Part shown: piece after piece, positions 49,686-58,698 of the stretch | Position numbering within the stretch: position 1 is the stretch's first letter | How the letters are laid out: each line of letters begins with the position of its first letter | Assembly (NCBI GenBank): GCA_963675935.2 | Contig: CAXXPV010000008.1 | Coordinates: 1-64,000 of the forward strand | DNA length: 64,000 bases | Source of the DNA: G963675935 sp963675935 | Lineage (GTDB): Bacteria; Planctomycetota; Planctomycetia; Pirellulales; Thermoguttaceae | Reading direction: 5' to 3' | Translations under genes and position numbers: made by a program | Notes under the pieces: model-generated | What the model saw: only the letters and a program-made list of their open reading frames with translations | What the model was told of the DNA's origin: nothing | Databases searched by the model: none

Positions 49686-50592
49686 TACACAAGAAAATCC
49701 CTTCGCGCCGACGCCGTTGGAACGCCGCAAGCGGATCAAGGAGGCAATCGCGCGGTGTGTGTTGGGGGCAATCTCGCTTTTGCTCATTCTGCCCGTGGCG
49801 GCGATTTTCGCCTACCTGCTGTTCAAGGCGTGGCCGGCATTGAGCTTTTCTTTCCTGTTGGAAAATCCGCAAAACCGCATGACCGCCGGCGGAATTTGGG
49901 CGCCCTTGGTCGGCACTTTTTTTCTCGTGTTGATTTCGCTCATGGCCGCCGCGCCGGTCGGCATTTTGGCCGGCGTCTATTTGAACGAATTCGCCCGCGA
50001 CAATTGGGCCACCCGGGCGGTCAATCTGGCCGTGATGAATCTGGCCGGCGTGCCGAGCATCGTCCACGCGCTGTTCGGCGTCGGGGCGTTCGTGCTGTTC
50101 GCCGGCATGGGCCGCTCGCTCTTGGCCGCTTCCTGCACGCTGGCCGTGATGACGTTGCCGGTCATTATCACCAGCACGCGCGAGGCCCTGGCGGCCGTGC
50201 CGATGTCGTTCCGCGAGGCGTGCTGGAACATGGGCGCCACCCGCTGGCAGACGATCCGCACCATCGTGCTGCCGAATTCGATCAGCGGCATTTTGACCGG
50301 CGTGATATTGCAGGTGTCGCGCGCCGCCGGCGAAACCGCGCCGATCCTCTTCACCGGCGCGGTGTTTTACATGGACGTTCCGAACCACGGCCTTGCGTCG
50401 TTCTTTCCGTACAGCCTGCACGACCGCTGCATGGCGCTTTCGATGCATCTATTCACGCTGGCCACGCAGGTGCGCGGCGTTCCCGACGAGGTGCTTTACG
50501 GCACGGCCGTCGTGCTGGTCGGCATGGTGCTTTTGGTCAACAGCTTGGCGATTGTTTTGCGGGGATATTTACGGTCGAGGAAGAAATGGTGA
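49678..50592 (+). CDS. pstA: Phosphate transporter membrane subunit PstA
   Basis: 304 residues, six membrane helices. EAA loop FREACWNMGATRWQTIRTIVLPNSISGILTG, and GVPSIVHALFGVGAFVLF in place of the PstC signature. It overlaps pstC by eight bases. Forms the channel with PstC. Downstream, two small genes separate it from the ATPase genes. Confidence 0.92.
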   Translation: MSDTQENPFAPTPLERRKRIKEAIARCVLGAISLLLILPVAAIFAYLLFKAWPALSFSFLLENPQNRMTAGGIWAPLVGTFFLVLISLMAAAPVGILAGVYLNEFARDNWATRAVNLAVMNLAGVPSIVHALFGVGAFVLFAGMGRSLLAASCTLAVMTLPVIITSTREALAAVPMSFREACWNMGATRWQTIRTIVLPNSISGILTGVILQVSRAAGETAPILFTGAVFYMDVPNHGLASFFPYSLHDRCMALSMHLFTLATQVRGVPDEVLYGTAVVLVGMVLLVNSLAIVLRGYLRSRKKW

Positions 50593-50678
50593 AACCGCTT
50601 GCGGTTTCGCAATGGGAACACCCTAGAGCAACGATTTTCGGAAAGACTTCGATAGAGTAGAATCGACGGGCGGAGAAA

Positions 50679-51170
50679 ATGAGCGAAGTGCATCAAGAAT
50701 CCACGGACTTCAATGGCGGTTCGGACATGGAGCAGCATGACGACATCGAGTCCGAGGTTCTGGAATTTGTAGCTCGTGAGGTAGGATTGCGGCGCGACAG
50801 ATTGTCCTTCAACACCACGCTCCTCGGCGAACTTGGACTTGATGGAGACGATGCTGATGATTTCTTTGAGGCTTTTTCAGAGACGTTCCACGTGGACCTC
50901 TCGACGTTGAATTTGTCGAAACACTTTGGTGCAGAGGGATATTTGCCGTGGCAAATCCCGCTTTTGTTTTGGCGTGCGGTTGCGGAATTGATCGGCCGCC
51001 TATTATCCAGCAGTCGATTGTCTAGGAAGACAGCAGAGGAGCAAGCCGGTCTTGTTCCCATTACAATTGGCGAACTCGTCTCCGCGGCGAGAGCCGGGCG
51101 CTGGCGTCCTCGACTAGCGGAAGTTGACAACCGACGAATCAGAGAACAGAATACGCTGAGCGTGCCATGA
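50679..51170 (+). CDS. DUF1493 family protein (ACP-like fold) inside the pst operon
   Basis: 163 residues. Residues 20-80 (IESEVLEFVAREVGLRRDRLSFNTTLLGELGLDGDDADDFFEAF) match DUF1493, whose fold resembles acyl carrier proteins but lacks the phosphopantetheine Ser (GDDADD in place of DSL). VDLSTLNLSKHF and a hydrophobic LPWQIPLLFWRAVAELIGRLL follow. The family's role is unknown. It lies in the pst operon between pstA and the pstB pair, which is not a usual place. Confidence 0.75.
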   Translation: MSEVHQESTDFNGGSDMEQHDDIESEVLEFVAREVGLRRDRLSFNTTLLGELGLDGDDADDFFEAFSETFHVDLSTLNLSKHFGAEGYLPWQIPLLFWRAVAELIGRLLSSSRLSRKTAEEQAGLVPITIGELVSAARAGRWRPRLAEVDNRRIREQNTLSVP

Positions 51171-51176
51171 CGCCGA

Positions 51177-51379
51177 GTGGAGCAACGAACGGTGACCAAA
51201 GAACAATTCGGTTACGATGAAATCGTCGAGGAAATCCACGCGGCGCGGAAAAAAACGCCGAGGAGTGCGATTACGATTTCGCAAAATTGCAGGCTCGCTA
51301 TGAGCGGATGCAAGCCGAACATCCGGAGCATTTGGTTTCCGAAGTTCCAAAAACCGAGCCGGAGCCGCAACAGACGTAG
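51177..51379 (+). pseudogene. Small gene with a frameshift in an A7 run
   Basis: The frame from GTG at 51177 (or 51192) reads TKEQFGYDEIVEEIHAARKK, then runs out of register after seven A at 51249-51255. In the +1 frame from there it continues NAEECDYDFAKLQARYERMQ and ends EPEPQQT-stop at 51377-51379, one base before the pstB1 ATG. One more A would give a single 62- to 67-residue acidic helical protein. It may be a real small gene broken by one deletion, a slippage-controlled gene, or a sequencing error. Function unknown. Confidence 0.55.
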
Positions 51380-52147
51380 ATGAACATCCACCTACGCTTC
51401 GAGAACGTCACCGTAACCTACGGGCCGAAAACCGCGCTCGACGATGTTTCGTTGGAAATTCCCGAGCGGCGAATCACGGCCGTCATCGGACCGGCCAATT
51501 CCGGCAAAACCACGCTGCTGAAGTGCATCAACCGCACGATCGACTTCGTCCCTTCCGCCAAGGTGCGAGGCCATGTGCTGATGGCCAACCAAGACGCCGC
51601 TTTTTCCGACGTTTTCCAAATCCGCAACGTCTACGAACTCCGCCGCCGCGTCGGCATGGTCTTTCCGCTGCCGGTCGGGCTGCCGCTTTCGATCTACGAA
51701 AACGTGGCCTACGCCCCGCGTCGCGCCGGAATTCACGACCGCGCGGAACTCGACGAACTCGTCGAAACGTGCCTCCGTCAGGCCATGCTCTGGGACGAAG
51801 TGAAAGACCGCCTCGACATGCTCGGCACGAAGCTTTCGGGCGGGCAACAGCAGCGGCTCACCCTGGCCCGGGCGCTCTCGCTGCGGCCCGAAATCCTCTG
51901 CCTCGACGAATTTTCAATTGCCATCGACCCGGTCACCACGATGCGAATCGAAGACATCCTGCGCGAGTTGAAGGACGAGATGACCATCGTGCTGGTGACG
52001 AACCTCGTGCAGCAGGCCCGGCGTCTGGCCGATTACACCGCTTTTTTCAGCGCGTCACACTTGATCGAAGCCGGCGAAACGGAAACGATTTTCGAGCGGG
52101 CGAAGAACCAATTGACCGAGCGGTATGTGAGGGGAGATTTTGGGTAA
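51380..52147 (+). CDS. pstB: PstB-type ATPase 1 with degenerate Q-loop and H-loop, intact LSGGQ
   Basis: 255 residues, aligned throughout with PstB. Walker A GPANSGKT (37-44) is intact in GxxxxGKT form. The Q-loop VGMVFP has Pro96 where PstB has Gln. The signature LSGGQQQR (152-159) is perfect. Walker B CLDEF keeps Asp176 and Glu177 but the following Pro is Phe, the D-loop SALD is IAID, and the switch VTH is VTN (Asn208). The next gene has the reverse pattern. The two genes are one base apart, so they are likely translated together to form a heterodimer. Confidence 0.87.
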   Translation: MNIHLRFENVTVTYGPKTALDDVSLEIPERRITAVIGPANSGKTTLLKCINRTIDFVPSAKVRGHVLMANQDAAFSDVFQIRNVYELRRRVGMVFPLPVGLPLSIYENVAYAPRRAGIHDRAELDELVETCLRQAMLWDEVKDRLDMLGTKLSGGQQQRLTLARALSLRPEILCLDEFSIAIDPVTTMRIEDILRELKDEMTIVLVTNLVQQARRLADYTAFFSASHLIEAGETETIFERAKNQLTERYVRGDFG

Positions 52148-52148
52148 C

Positions 52149-52937
52149 ATGACCGAAGCAACCGCCGCACCGCCGACTTACACCGTCCAGGCCCAGGGGC
52201 TAAACCTCTGGTACGGCGACTTCCAAGCCCTCAAGGACGTTGCCGTCTCGATCAAGCCGGGCATCATCACCGCGCTGGTCGGGCCCTCGGGCTGCGGAAA
52301 AACCACGCTGTTGCGCTGCTTCAACCGCATCAACGAGCGATACGGCAACGTCAAAACCACCGGCGAAGTCACCATCCTCGGCAAGAACGTCTACGACGAC
52401 GACGTTTCCCTAAGCGCGCTCCGCCGCTCGGTCGGCATGGTCTTTCAGCGGCCGAATCCGCTGCCGATCTCGATCTATGAAAACGTGTTGTTCGGCGTCC
52501 GGTCGCACTCGCCGCGCGGGGCATTCAGCCGGCGGCAGCTCGACGAAATGGCCGAAACGGCCCTCCGCGATGTTCAACTTTGGGACGACGTGAAGGATCG
52601 GCTCCGCCGCCGCGCCACGCAACTGACGCTCGAACAACAACAGAAATTGTGCATCGCCCGGCTGCTGCCGCTCAAACCGCAAGTGATTCTGATGGACGAG
52701 CCGTGTTCGGCCTTGGACGCCGAGGGCATCGAGCGGATCGAGGATTTGATCGACGAGTTGCGGGCGACGTACACGATCGTGATGGTGACGCACAACATGG
52801 GCCAGGCCCGGCGTGCCAGCCAGGAGTGTATTTTCATGCTGATGGGCCGGATTGTCGAACACTCCTCGACGTTGGATATGTTTCTCAAGCCGAAACATCC
52901 CGACACGGAAATGTACGTCCGAGGGCGATACGGATGA
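52149..52937 (+). CDS. pstB: PstB-type ATPase 2 with canonical catalytic residues, degenerate signature
   Basis: 262 residues. Walker A GPSGCGKT (45-52), Q-loop VGMVFQ (Gln100), Walker B LMDEP (Asp183, Glu184), D-loop SALD (187-190) and switch VTH (His215) are all as in E. coli PstB. The ABC signature is not: LTLEQQQK (159-166) replaces LSGGQQQR. The start at 52149 follows a gggg-ag site; TTG at 52140 is possible. With the upstream paralogue it would build one complete and one degenerate nucleotide site. It is the last gene of the operon; no phoU follows. Confidence 0.9.
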   Translation: MTEATAAPPTYTVQAQGLNLWYGDFQALKDVAVSIKPGIITALVGPSGCGKTTLLRCFNRINERYGNVKTTGEVTILGKNVYDDDVSLSALRRSVGMVFQRPNPLPISIYENVLFGVRSHSPRGAFSRRQLDEMAETALRDVQLWDDVKDRLRRRATQLTLEQQQKLCIARLLPLKPQVILMDEPCSALDAEGIERIEDLIDELRATYTIVMVTHNMGQARRASQECIFMLMGRIVEHSSTLDMFLKPKHPDTEMYVRGRYG

Positions 52938-53201
52938 GAAGTGGAGAAAGAGCGGCATGACCGATCGATCGTTCGCTCAACGTGTTCCTGGAAAGGGTAA
53001 ACTTGGTTTTTGGAAACGCTCCCAAGCGTACTTTTCTTGGAGACCCCGGCTCTTTCATGGTATCTGGAACTACGTAAGTTCGCCGGCTAACCTTTTTTCG
53101 GCACACGGACGTCTCCTTTCTGCCGGGCGGGAAATGTGATACCATAACTGGCTGGAAATCCGCCGATTTTCGACCGTCTTTCCCCGTCACGAATCGCTCC
53201 C

Positions 53202-55616
53202 ATGAAAAAAACCGCGTTGGCAGCGTTTGTTCTCCTTGCAGTTTTCGCGTCTTGGGCGGCGGCTGCCGACTTCTATGTTGCGCCTAACGGCGACGACGCG
53301 AACCACGGCACGCTGGAAAAGCCGTTTAAGACGCTTGGGAAGGCCCAAAAAGCCGTGCGCGGGGCGAAGGCCGCCGGCGATGCAGAGGCGATCACCGTTT
53401 ATCTTCGCGGCGGCGTTTACTATCTGCCCGAAACGCTCGTCTTCGAGCCGGCCGATTCCGGCACCGCCGATACGTCAGTTAAATGGCATAAATGGCAGGC
53501 GTACCGCGATGAAACGCCCGTCATCAGCGGAGGGCAACTGCTCACGTTGAAATGGGAGCCGTATAAGAACGGCATCTTCAAGGCGGCTGTGCCCGCCAGA
53601 TTCATCACCGATCAGTTGTTCGTCAACGGCCGGCTTCAGCCGATGGCCCGGTATCCAAACTACGACGCGAAGGTCGCCGTTTACAACGGCTACGTGGCCG
53701 ACGCCATCGCGCCCGCTCGCGTGGCGAAATGGGCCGACCCGACCGGCGGATTCATCCACGCCATGCACGAGGGCCAATGGGGCGGGATGCACTACCGCAT
53801 CACCGGCAAGAAGCCCGACGGCTCGCTCGCCTACGAAGGCGGCTGGCAGAACAATCGCCCCTCGGGCATGCACCCGACGATGCGGTTCGTCGAAAACATT
53901 TTCGAGGAACTCGACGCGCCCGGCGAGTGGTTTCTCGATTCCAAAACCAATACGCTCTATTATTATCCGCCGGCCGGCGTCGATTTGGCCACGGCGCGGG
54001 TCGAGGGCGTTCGATTGAAGACTCTCGTCGAGTTTCGCGGCACTCATAAGTCACCGGTGGAGCACATTATTTTGAGTGGTTTGACGTTCCGGCATGCCGC
54101 CCGGACGTTCATGGAAACCCGCGAGCCGCTGCTGCGAAGCGATTGGGCGATCTATCGCGGCGGGGCGATTAAGTTCAGCGGTGCGGATCATTGCTCGGTT
54201 GTTTATTGCACCATCGACCATGTTGGCGGAAACGCCGTTTTTCTGAACCAATTTAATCAGCGCGTGATGGTTGTCAGTTGTCACATCGTTGGGGCGGGGG
54301 CGAGCGGCGTGGCCTTTGTCGGTGACCGCGACGCTGCCCGCGTCCCGCGTGATTGGAACGATCATTCCCAGCAATTATCGACGTTGGACCGCACACATGG
54401 ACCGAAGACCGACAATTATCCGGCCTATTGCATTGTTCTGGATTGCTTGATCCACGAAACCGGGCGAGTCGAAAAACAATCGGCCGGCGTGGAAATCGGC
54501 TTAGCTAAAGGGATCAATGTGGTGGATTGTTCAATATATGACGTTCCCCGCGCGGGCATCAACATCGGCGACGGCTGCTGGGGTGGGCATACGATCGATC
54601 GTTGCGATGTCTTCAACACGGTCTTGGAAACCAGCGACCACGGCTCGTTCAACTCCTGGGGCCGCGACCGCTTTTGGAATCTGCCTGGCTTGGACTTGAA
54701 CGACCCGAAGACGTGGAAAGCCGAAAAGAAATTGCCGTTCCTGGATGCTGTCGATACCACCACCATTTGTAATAGCCGTTGGCGATGCGATCACGGCTGG
54801 GACATCGACCTCGACGACGGCTCGTCGAACTATCGCATCTATAACAATCTTTGCCTGCGCAACGGCCTCAAGCTGCGCGAGGGCTTCCACCGCACTGTCG
54901 AAAATAACATCATTGTCGGCAACGGATTCCATCCACACGTCTGGTATAAATTCAGCGAGGACGTCTTTGCCCACAACATCCTTTCGGCTTACTATCCGAT
55001 CGGAATGCCGCCAGTCTGGGGCAAGCAGATTGACTTCAATTTCTTCACCGACGCAAAAAACCTGGAGGCTGCCCGAAAGTTCGGCGGCGACAAAGACAGC
55101 GCGGCGGGCGATCCGATGTTCGTCGATCCGACTCATGGTGATTTTCGCGTCAAGGAAGGTTCGCCGGCCTTGAAACTCGGGTTCAAAAACTTCCCGATGG
55201 ACCAGTTCGGCGTGAAGAGCCCAAGGCTCAAGCTGCTGGCGAAAACACCGTTGCTGCCGGGCGCGGAAAAGGAGTCGGCGACCGCCAAGCCGGAACGCGA
55301 CGCCCGTAAAACCACTTGGCTCGGCGCGACGGTGAAAAACGTCACCGAGTTGGGCGAAATCTCCGTCGGTGGGCTGCCCGGCATGGTCGGCGTCATGGTT
55401 TACGACGTGCCCAAGGGCAGCGACGCCGCGAAGTTCGGCCTGAAAGAAGCCGACGTGATTCGCACATTCGATGGAAAACCGGCCGAAGAACTCAAGGTTT
55501 TGGAGAAGCTCTACTACGATCTGGCCGCCGGAAAGACGGCGAAAGTCGGCGTCGTTCGCAGTCAGAAAGTGGTGGAACTCACAATTACCCGTGGCGCGGA
55601 GCCGCGGCCGAAATAA
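53202..55616 (+). CDS. Exported right-handed beta-helix protein with C-terminal PDZ domain
   Basis: 804 residues. Signal peptide LAAFVLLAVFASWAAAADF; then the opening FYVAPNGDDANHGTLEKPFKTLGKAQ, common to polysaccharide-acting beta-helix proteins. Helix rungs run to about residue 640 (SVVYCTIDHVGGNAVF, NVVDCSIYDVPRAGINIGDG, YRIYNNLCLRNGL). Residues 705-800 form a PDZ domain (GMVGVMVYDVPKGSDAAKFGLKEADVIRTFDGKP). Catalytic residues cannot be placed, so the activity (lyase, hydrolase or binding) is open. Stands alone. Confidence 0.85.
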   Translation: MKKTALAAFVLLAVFASWAAAADFYVAPNGDDANHGTLEKPFKTLGKAQKAVRGAKAAGDAEAITVYLRGGVYYLPETLVFEPADSGTADTSVKWHKWQAYRDETPVISGGQLLTLKWEPYKNGIFKAAVPARFITDQLFVNGRLQPMARYPNYDAKVAVYNGYVADAIAPARVAKWADPTGGFIHAMHEGQWGGMHYRITGKKPDGSLAYEGGWQNNRPSGMHPTMRFVENIFEELDAPGEWFLDSKTNTLYYYPPAGVDLATARVEGVRLKTLVEFRGTHKSPVEHIILSGLTFRHAARTFMETREPLLRSDWAIYRGGAIKFSGADHCSVVYCTIDHVGGNAVFLNQFNQRVMVVSCHIVGAGASGVAFVGDRDAARVPRDWNDHSQQLSTLDRTHGPKTDNYPAYCIVLDCLIHETGRVEKQSAGVEIGLAKGINVVDCSIYDVPRAGINIGDGCWGGHTIDRCDVFNTVLETSDHGSFNSWGRDRFWNLPGLDLNDPKTWKAEKKLPFLDAVDTTTICNSRWRCDHGWDIDLDDGSSNYRIYNNLCLRNGLKLREGFHRTVENNIIVGNGFHPHVWYKFSEDVFAHNILSAYYPIGMPPVWGKQIDFNFFTDAKNLEAARKFGGDKDSAAGDPMFVDPTHGDFRVKEGSPALKLGFKNFPMDQFGVKSPRLKLLAKTPLLPGAEKESATAKPERDARKTTWLGATVKNVTELGEISVGGLPGMVGVMVYDVPKGSDAAKFGLKEADVIRTFDGKPAEELKVLEKLYYDLAAGKTAKVGVVRSQKVVELTITRGAEPRPK

Positions 55617-55643
55617 TAACAACAAATACGGCAGCCCGGAAAT

Positions 55644-55820
55644 GGGGACTGGCTCCGTCGCACGATCGGGTTTATCGCTGGAAAAAGTTGATGGCGACGG
55701 TGCCTGTCCCCTTTTCCGGGCGGTGGATCGCGACACGCCGTTGAAAAAGGGGGACAGGCACCGAGCCGGCAAAGTTTTCATCGCAATTCCGGCCGCTCCG
55801 TCGGCTCCGAGCCAGTCCCC
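55644..55820. repeat. Nested palindromes of the GGGGACTGGCTCC / GTGCCTGTCCCC type
   Basis: Outer arms ggggactggctcc and ggctccgagccagtcccc enclose gacggtgcctgtcccc and ggggacaggcaccg. Related to the GGGGAC units at 22516 and 37371. It fills the spacer upstream of coaB. Confidence 0.7.
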
Positions 55821-55853
55821 CTTTTTCAACTCCCGTTTACAGTTTCAACAACA

Positions 55854-56483
55854 ATGGCCCACATCCTCATCACCTCCGGTCCGACGCGGGAATATCTCGA
55901 CCCGGTCCGCTATTTGAGCAACGCGTCGAGCGGGCGGATGGGCGCCGCGCTGGCCGAGGCCGCTCTCGACGCGGGCCATCGAGTGACCGTCGTCAGCGGG
56001 CCGGTCGAAGTGGCGTATCCCGCCGCGGCCGAAGTGATTTCCATCGTTTCGACGCAAGAAATGCTCTCCGCGTGCCAGCGGGTTTTTCCCGACTGCGACT
56101 GCCTGATCGCCGCCGCCGCGCCGTGCGATTATCGCCCCAAAAACGTCGCGGGGCAAAAAATCCACAAAACCGGCGAGCCGCTCCGCTTGGAATTCGTCGA
56201 AACGCCGGATATAGTGGCGACATTGGCGACTGGGAAAAAGGCGTCGCAAATCATCGTCGCCTTCGCCCTGGAGACCGAGGAGCAACACCGCCGGGCGATG
56301 CAAAAGCTCGAACGAAAGCGGTGCGACCTGATCGTGGTCAACGGACCCGAGGCGATTCGCGCCGACCGAACGCACGTTGAAATCCTCGACAAGAACGGCC
56401 AAGTCGTCGGCGAGTTCACCGGCGGGAAAAACGAAGTCGCAAAAAATATATTTCAAGCCATTTGGCATCGGATAAAAACATAA
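55854..56483 (+). CDS. coaB: Phosphopantothenate-cysteine ligase (stand-alone CoaB)
   Basis: 209 residues. HILITSGPTREYLDPVRYLSNASSGRMGAALAEAAL is the CoaB (DFP domain) opening; AAAPCDYRP and the CTP-binding VVNGPEAIRADRTHVEIL follow. In most bacteria CoaB is fused to CoaC decarboxylase; here it is a separate enzyme with no CoaC part, so coaC must lie elsewhere. Joins cysteine to phosphopantothenate in CoA synthesis. A late frame begins at 55854 with no clear ribosome site. Confidence 0.9.
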   Translation: MAHILITSGPTREYLDPVRYLSNASSGRMGAALAEAALDAGHRVTVVSGPVEVAYPAAAEVISIVSTQEMLSACQRVFPDCDCLIAAAAPCDYRPKNVAGQKIHKTGEPLRLEFVETPDIVATLATGKKASQIIVAFALETEEQHRRAMQKLERKRCDLIVVNGPEAIRADRTHVEILDKNGQVVGEFTGGKNEVAKNIFQAIWHRIKT

Positions 56484-56520
56484 TAAACATGGCACGGAAA
56501 TAAACGCAAGAATAAAAAAG

Positions 56521-56700
56521 CCTCACGCAAAGGCGCAAAGACGCAAAGGAAAGAAAGAAAAGAAAAAGAGGAACACTAATCTTCGCTAATCGACGCTAAT
56601 CGTTTTGTGATTAGTGGTAATTAGTGGAGATTAGCGTTCCAAAAAATGTTGTTGGATTGGGTTGTTATTTCTTTGCGCCTTCGCGCCTTTCCGTGAGGTT
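56521..56700. repeat. Composite palindrome, CCTCACGCAAAGGCGC type (second copy)
   Basis: Outer arms cctcacgcaaaggcgcaaag and ctttgcgccttcgcgccttt, inner units gaacactaatcttcgctaat and attagtggagattagcgttc, in the same order as at 48412-48670. It lies between coaB and pfkA. Confidence 0.75.
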
Positions 56701-56786
56701 GTTTTCGGCTGGTTGTTTTTCGTGTTTCTGAAGTAATTTGTTTCCGGTTTCTCGGCAGAGCATTATTCGTTAAAAGGATGTTGGTT

Positions 56787-57776
56787 ATGCGAATCGGCGT
56801 GTTTTGCAGCGGCGGCGATGCACCGGGGATGAACGCCTGCACTAGGGCCGTCGTCCGCTCGGCCGTCTCGAAGGGCCATGAAGTCATCGGCATCTTGCGC
56901 GGCTATCAGGGCCTGTTGGACGAAGACTTCTTTCGCGAGGCCGACGAAGAACCGCTCATGCGCCTCCGCTCGGTCTCGAACATCGGCAAGCTCGGCGGCA
57001 CCGTGCTGGGCACCAGCCGCTGCGACGAGTTCCGCACCGACACCGGCGTGCGCAAGGCCTCGCGAATTCTCGAAAAACACCGGATCGACGCCCTGATCCC
57101 CATCGGCGGCGACGGCACTTTTCACGGCGCGGTCGAATTGGCCAAGCACTGGCGGGGCCAGATCGTCGGCTGCCCCGGCACGATCGACAACGACCTGTTG
57201 GGCACCGATTTCACGATCGGCTTTTCGACGGCCGTGAACACGGCGGTCGATGCGTTGGACAAGCTGCGCGACACGGCCGAGAGCCACGAGCGGATGTTTT
57301 TGATCGAGGTGATGGGCCGGCACAGCGGCTACATCGCCATGTACACCGCGTTGGCCGGCGGGGCCGAGGTGGTGGCCATTCCCGAAACGCCCACCGACGT
57401 GCCCACGATCATCGAACATCTCAAATCGCTCAAGGCGAGGGGCAAAAAGTCGATCATGGTCGTCGTGGCCGAGGGCGACGAATTCGGCGGGGCCATCGTG
57501 CTAGACGCCGAGTTGAAGAAGGCCGGGTGTCCGTTTGAAACCCGGGCGATGCTCCTGGGCCACATCCAGCGGGGCGGCACGCCGACGCCCGACGACCGGA
57601 TTCTGGCCACCAAGCTGGGCGATTTCGCCGTCCAGTCGCTCGACCGCGGCGCCACTGGGGTGATGGCCGGCGAAATTCGCGGCCAACTGACGCTCACGCC
57701 CTTCTTGGACACTTACGCCCAGCACAAGGCCGTGCCCGAAAGTCTGCTCGAACTGCTGCGAACGATGGCAAGCTAG
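56787..57776 (+). CDS. pfkA: ATP-dependent 6-phosphofructokinase
   Basis: 329 residues. GVFCSGGDAPGMNACTRAVV, the IGGDGTF glycine loop with Gly (ATP-type) rather than Asp (PPi-type), and CPGTIDNDLLGTDFTIGFSTA (PGTIDND, not PKTIDND) mark an ATP-dependent enzyme. The fructose-6-phosphate side has EVMGRHSGYIA and GHIQRGGTP. Start at 56787 (MRIGVFCSGG) with aaaagg about nine bases upstream; 56778 is directly attached to that site. Commits glucose to glycolysis. Monocistronic. Confidence 0.95.
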   Translation: MRIGVFCSGGDAPGMNACTRAVVRSAVSKGHEVIGILRGYQGLLDEDFFREADEEPLMRLRSVSNIGKLGGTVLGTSRCDEFRTDTGVRKASRILEKHRIDALIPIGGDGTFHGAVELAKHWRGQIVGCPGTIDNDLLGTDFTIGFSTAVNTAVDALDKLRDTAESHERMFLIEVMGRHSGYIAMYTALAGGAEVVAIPETPTDVPTIIEHLKSLKARGKKSIMVVVAEGDEFGGAIVLDAELKKAGCPFETRAMLLGHIQRGGTPTPDDRILATKLGDFAVQSLDRGATGVMAGEIRGQLTLTPFLDTYAQHKAVPESLLELLRTMAS

Positions 57777-57811
57777 TCGGCATTTCACAGTAAAAATCCA
57801 TGACACCGCAC

Positions 57812-57843
57812 GTTTAGCCGGCGAACAAGTTCGCCGGCTAAAC
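57812..57843. repeat. Short palindrome, GTTTAGCCGGCGAACAAG type
   Basis: A near-perfect hairpin: gtttagccggcga and tcgccggctaaac around aacaagt. It lies between pfkA and the downstream bifunctional-nuclease gene, in a position that could terminate pfkA transcription. Confidence 0.65.
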
Positions 57844-57989
57844 GGGTTCGGAAAATGCCGCCGCAATTCCGTCGCCCCCCTGGCATCCCGATCCGTCGCC
57901 GCGCTATAATGAACCGGAGTCATTGATTCCATTTCGCCAGAGCGTCGGCGACATTATCGGCCTCATCGCGAGTTCGGAGAGATTCGGCT

Positions 57990-58397
57990 ATGCCTGTGCT
58001 CATGGAGCTTTCCCGCATCATCATCAGCGAAGTCAACGACCAGCAGGTCGTCTACCTGAAGGAGGTGGACGGCGAGCGGACGTTTCCGATCCTGATCGGC
58101 ATTTTCGAGGCGACGAGCATCGACCGCCGGGTGAAGGGCTACCCGTCGCCCCGCCCTCTGACGCACGACTTGGTCGTCAACTGCGTCGAGAATCTTGGGG
58201 GCGAGTTTCAGGACGTGGTGATCAACGAGTTGAAGGAGCACACGTACTACGCGAAGTTGCGCGTGCGGCAGAACGGCGAGTTGGTCGAGATCGACGCCCG
58301 GCCGTCCGACGCCATCGCGGTGGCGGTGACGTGCGATCCGCCGCTGCCGATCTACGTGAGCGAAGACGTGTTGAACGACGTGTTGGGCGAGCAGTAG
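57990..58397 (+). CDS. Bifunctional nuclease family protein (DUF151)
   Basis: 135 residues. VYLKEVDGERTFPILIGIFEATSIDRRVKGYPSPRPLTHDLV and YYAKLRVRQNGELVEIDARPSDAIAVAV are the BFN (DUF151) core with its conserved His-Asp region and RPSDA motif. Plant and bacterial relatives are reported to cleave DNA and RNA; the bacterial role is unclear. Family length about 135-190. The ATG follows a gaga-rich leader. Stands alone before a toxin-antitoxin pair. Confidence 0.88.
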   Translation: MPVLMELSRIIISEVNDQQVVYLKEVDGERTFPILIGIFEATSIDRRVKGYPSPRPLTHDLVVNCVENLGGEFQDVVINELKEHTYYAKLRVRQNGELVEIDARPSDAIAVAVTCDPPLPIYVSEDVLNDVLGEQ

Positions 58398-58491
58398 GCC
58401 CCACGTTGCTGGAGGAACAACTTGACCCATTTCGGCAACATAGGTAGCATGGTGTAGTACAATACAGTAGTTGTTGGAGGGGAGACGTTCC

Positions 58492-58698
58492 ATGCAAACC
58501 GTAAAAGTGTCGCCTGATTGGCAGATTGTTCTGCCGCGCGTCTTGTTGGAATCACTCCACGTTCAACCGGGCCAGCGGATGCAGGTGGTTGAATACGAAG
58601 GTCGCATCGAGTTGATCCCGGATCGCGACATCGGCGAACTGCGCGGTTTTCTCAAAGGAATCGATACCCAGCTTGATCGGGAGCCGGATCGCGTATGA
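58492..58698 (+). CDS. AbrB/MazE-type antitoxin of a VapBC-like module
   Basis: 68 residues. VKVSPDWQIVLPRVLLESLHVQPGQRMQVVEYEGRIELIPD is the swapped-hairpin AbrB fold (VSPKGQIVIPKEIR pattern). The start at 58492 has ggagggga upstream. The C-terminal 20 residues would contact the toxin. It overlaps the downstream PIN toxin by four bases (ATGA). Confidence 0.88.
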   Translation: MQTVKVSPDWQIVLPRVLLESLHVQPGQRMQVVEYEGRIELIPDRDIGELRGFLKGIDTQLDREPDRV

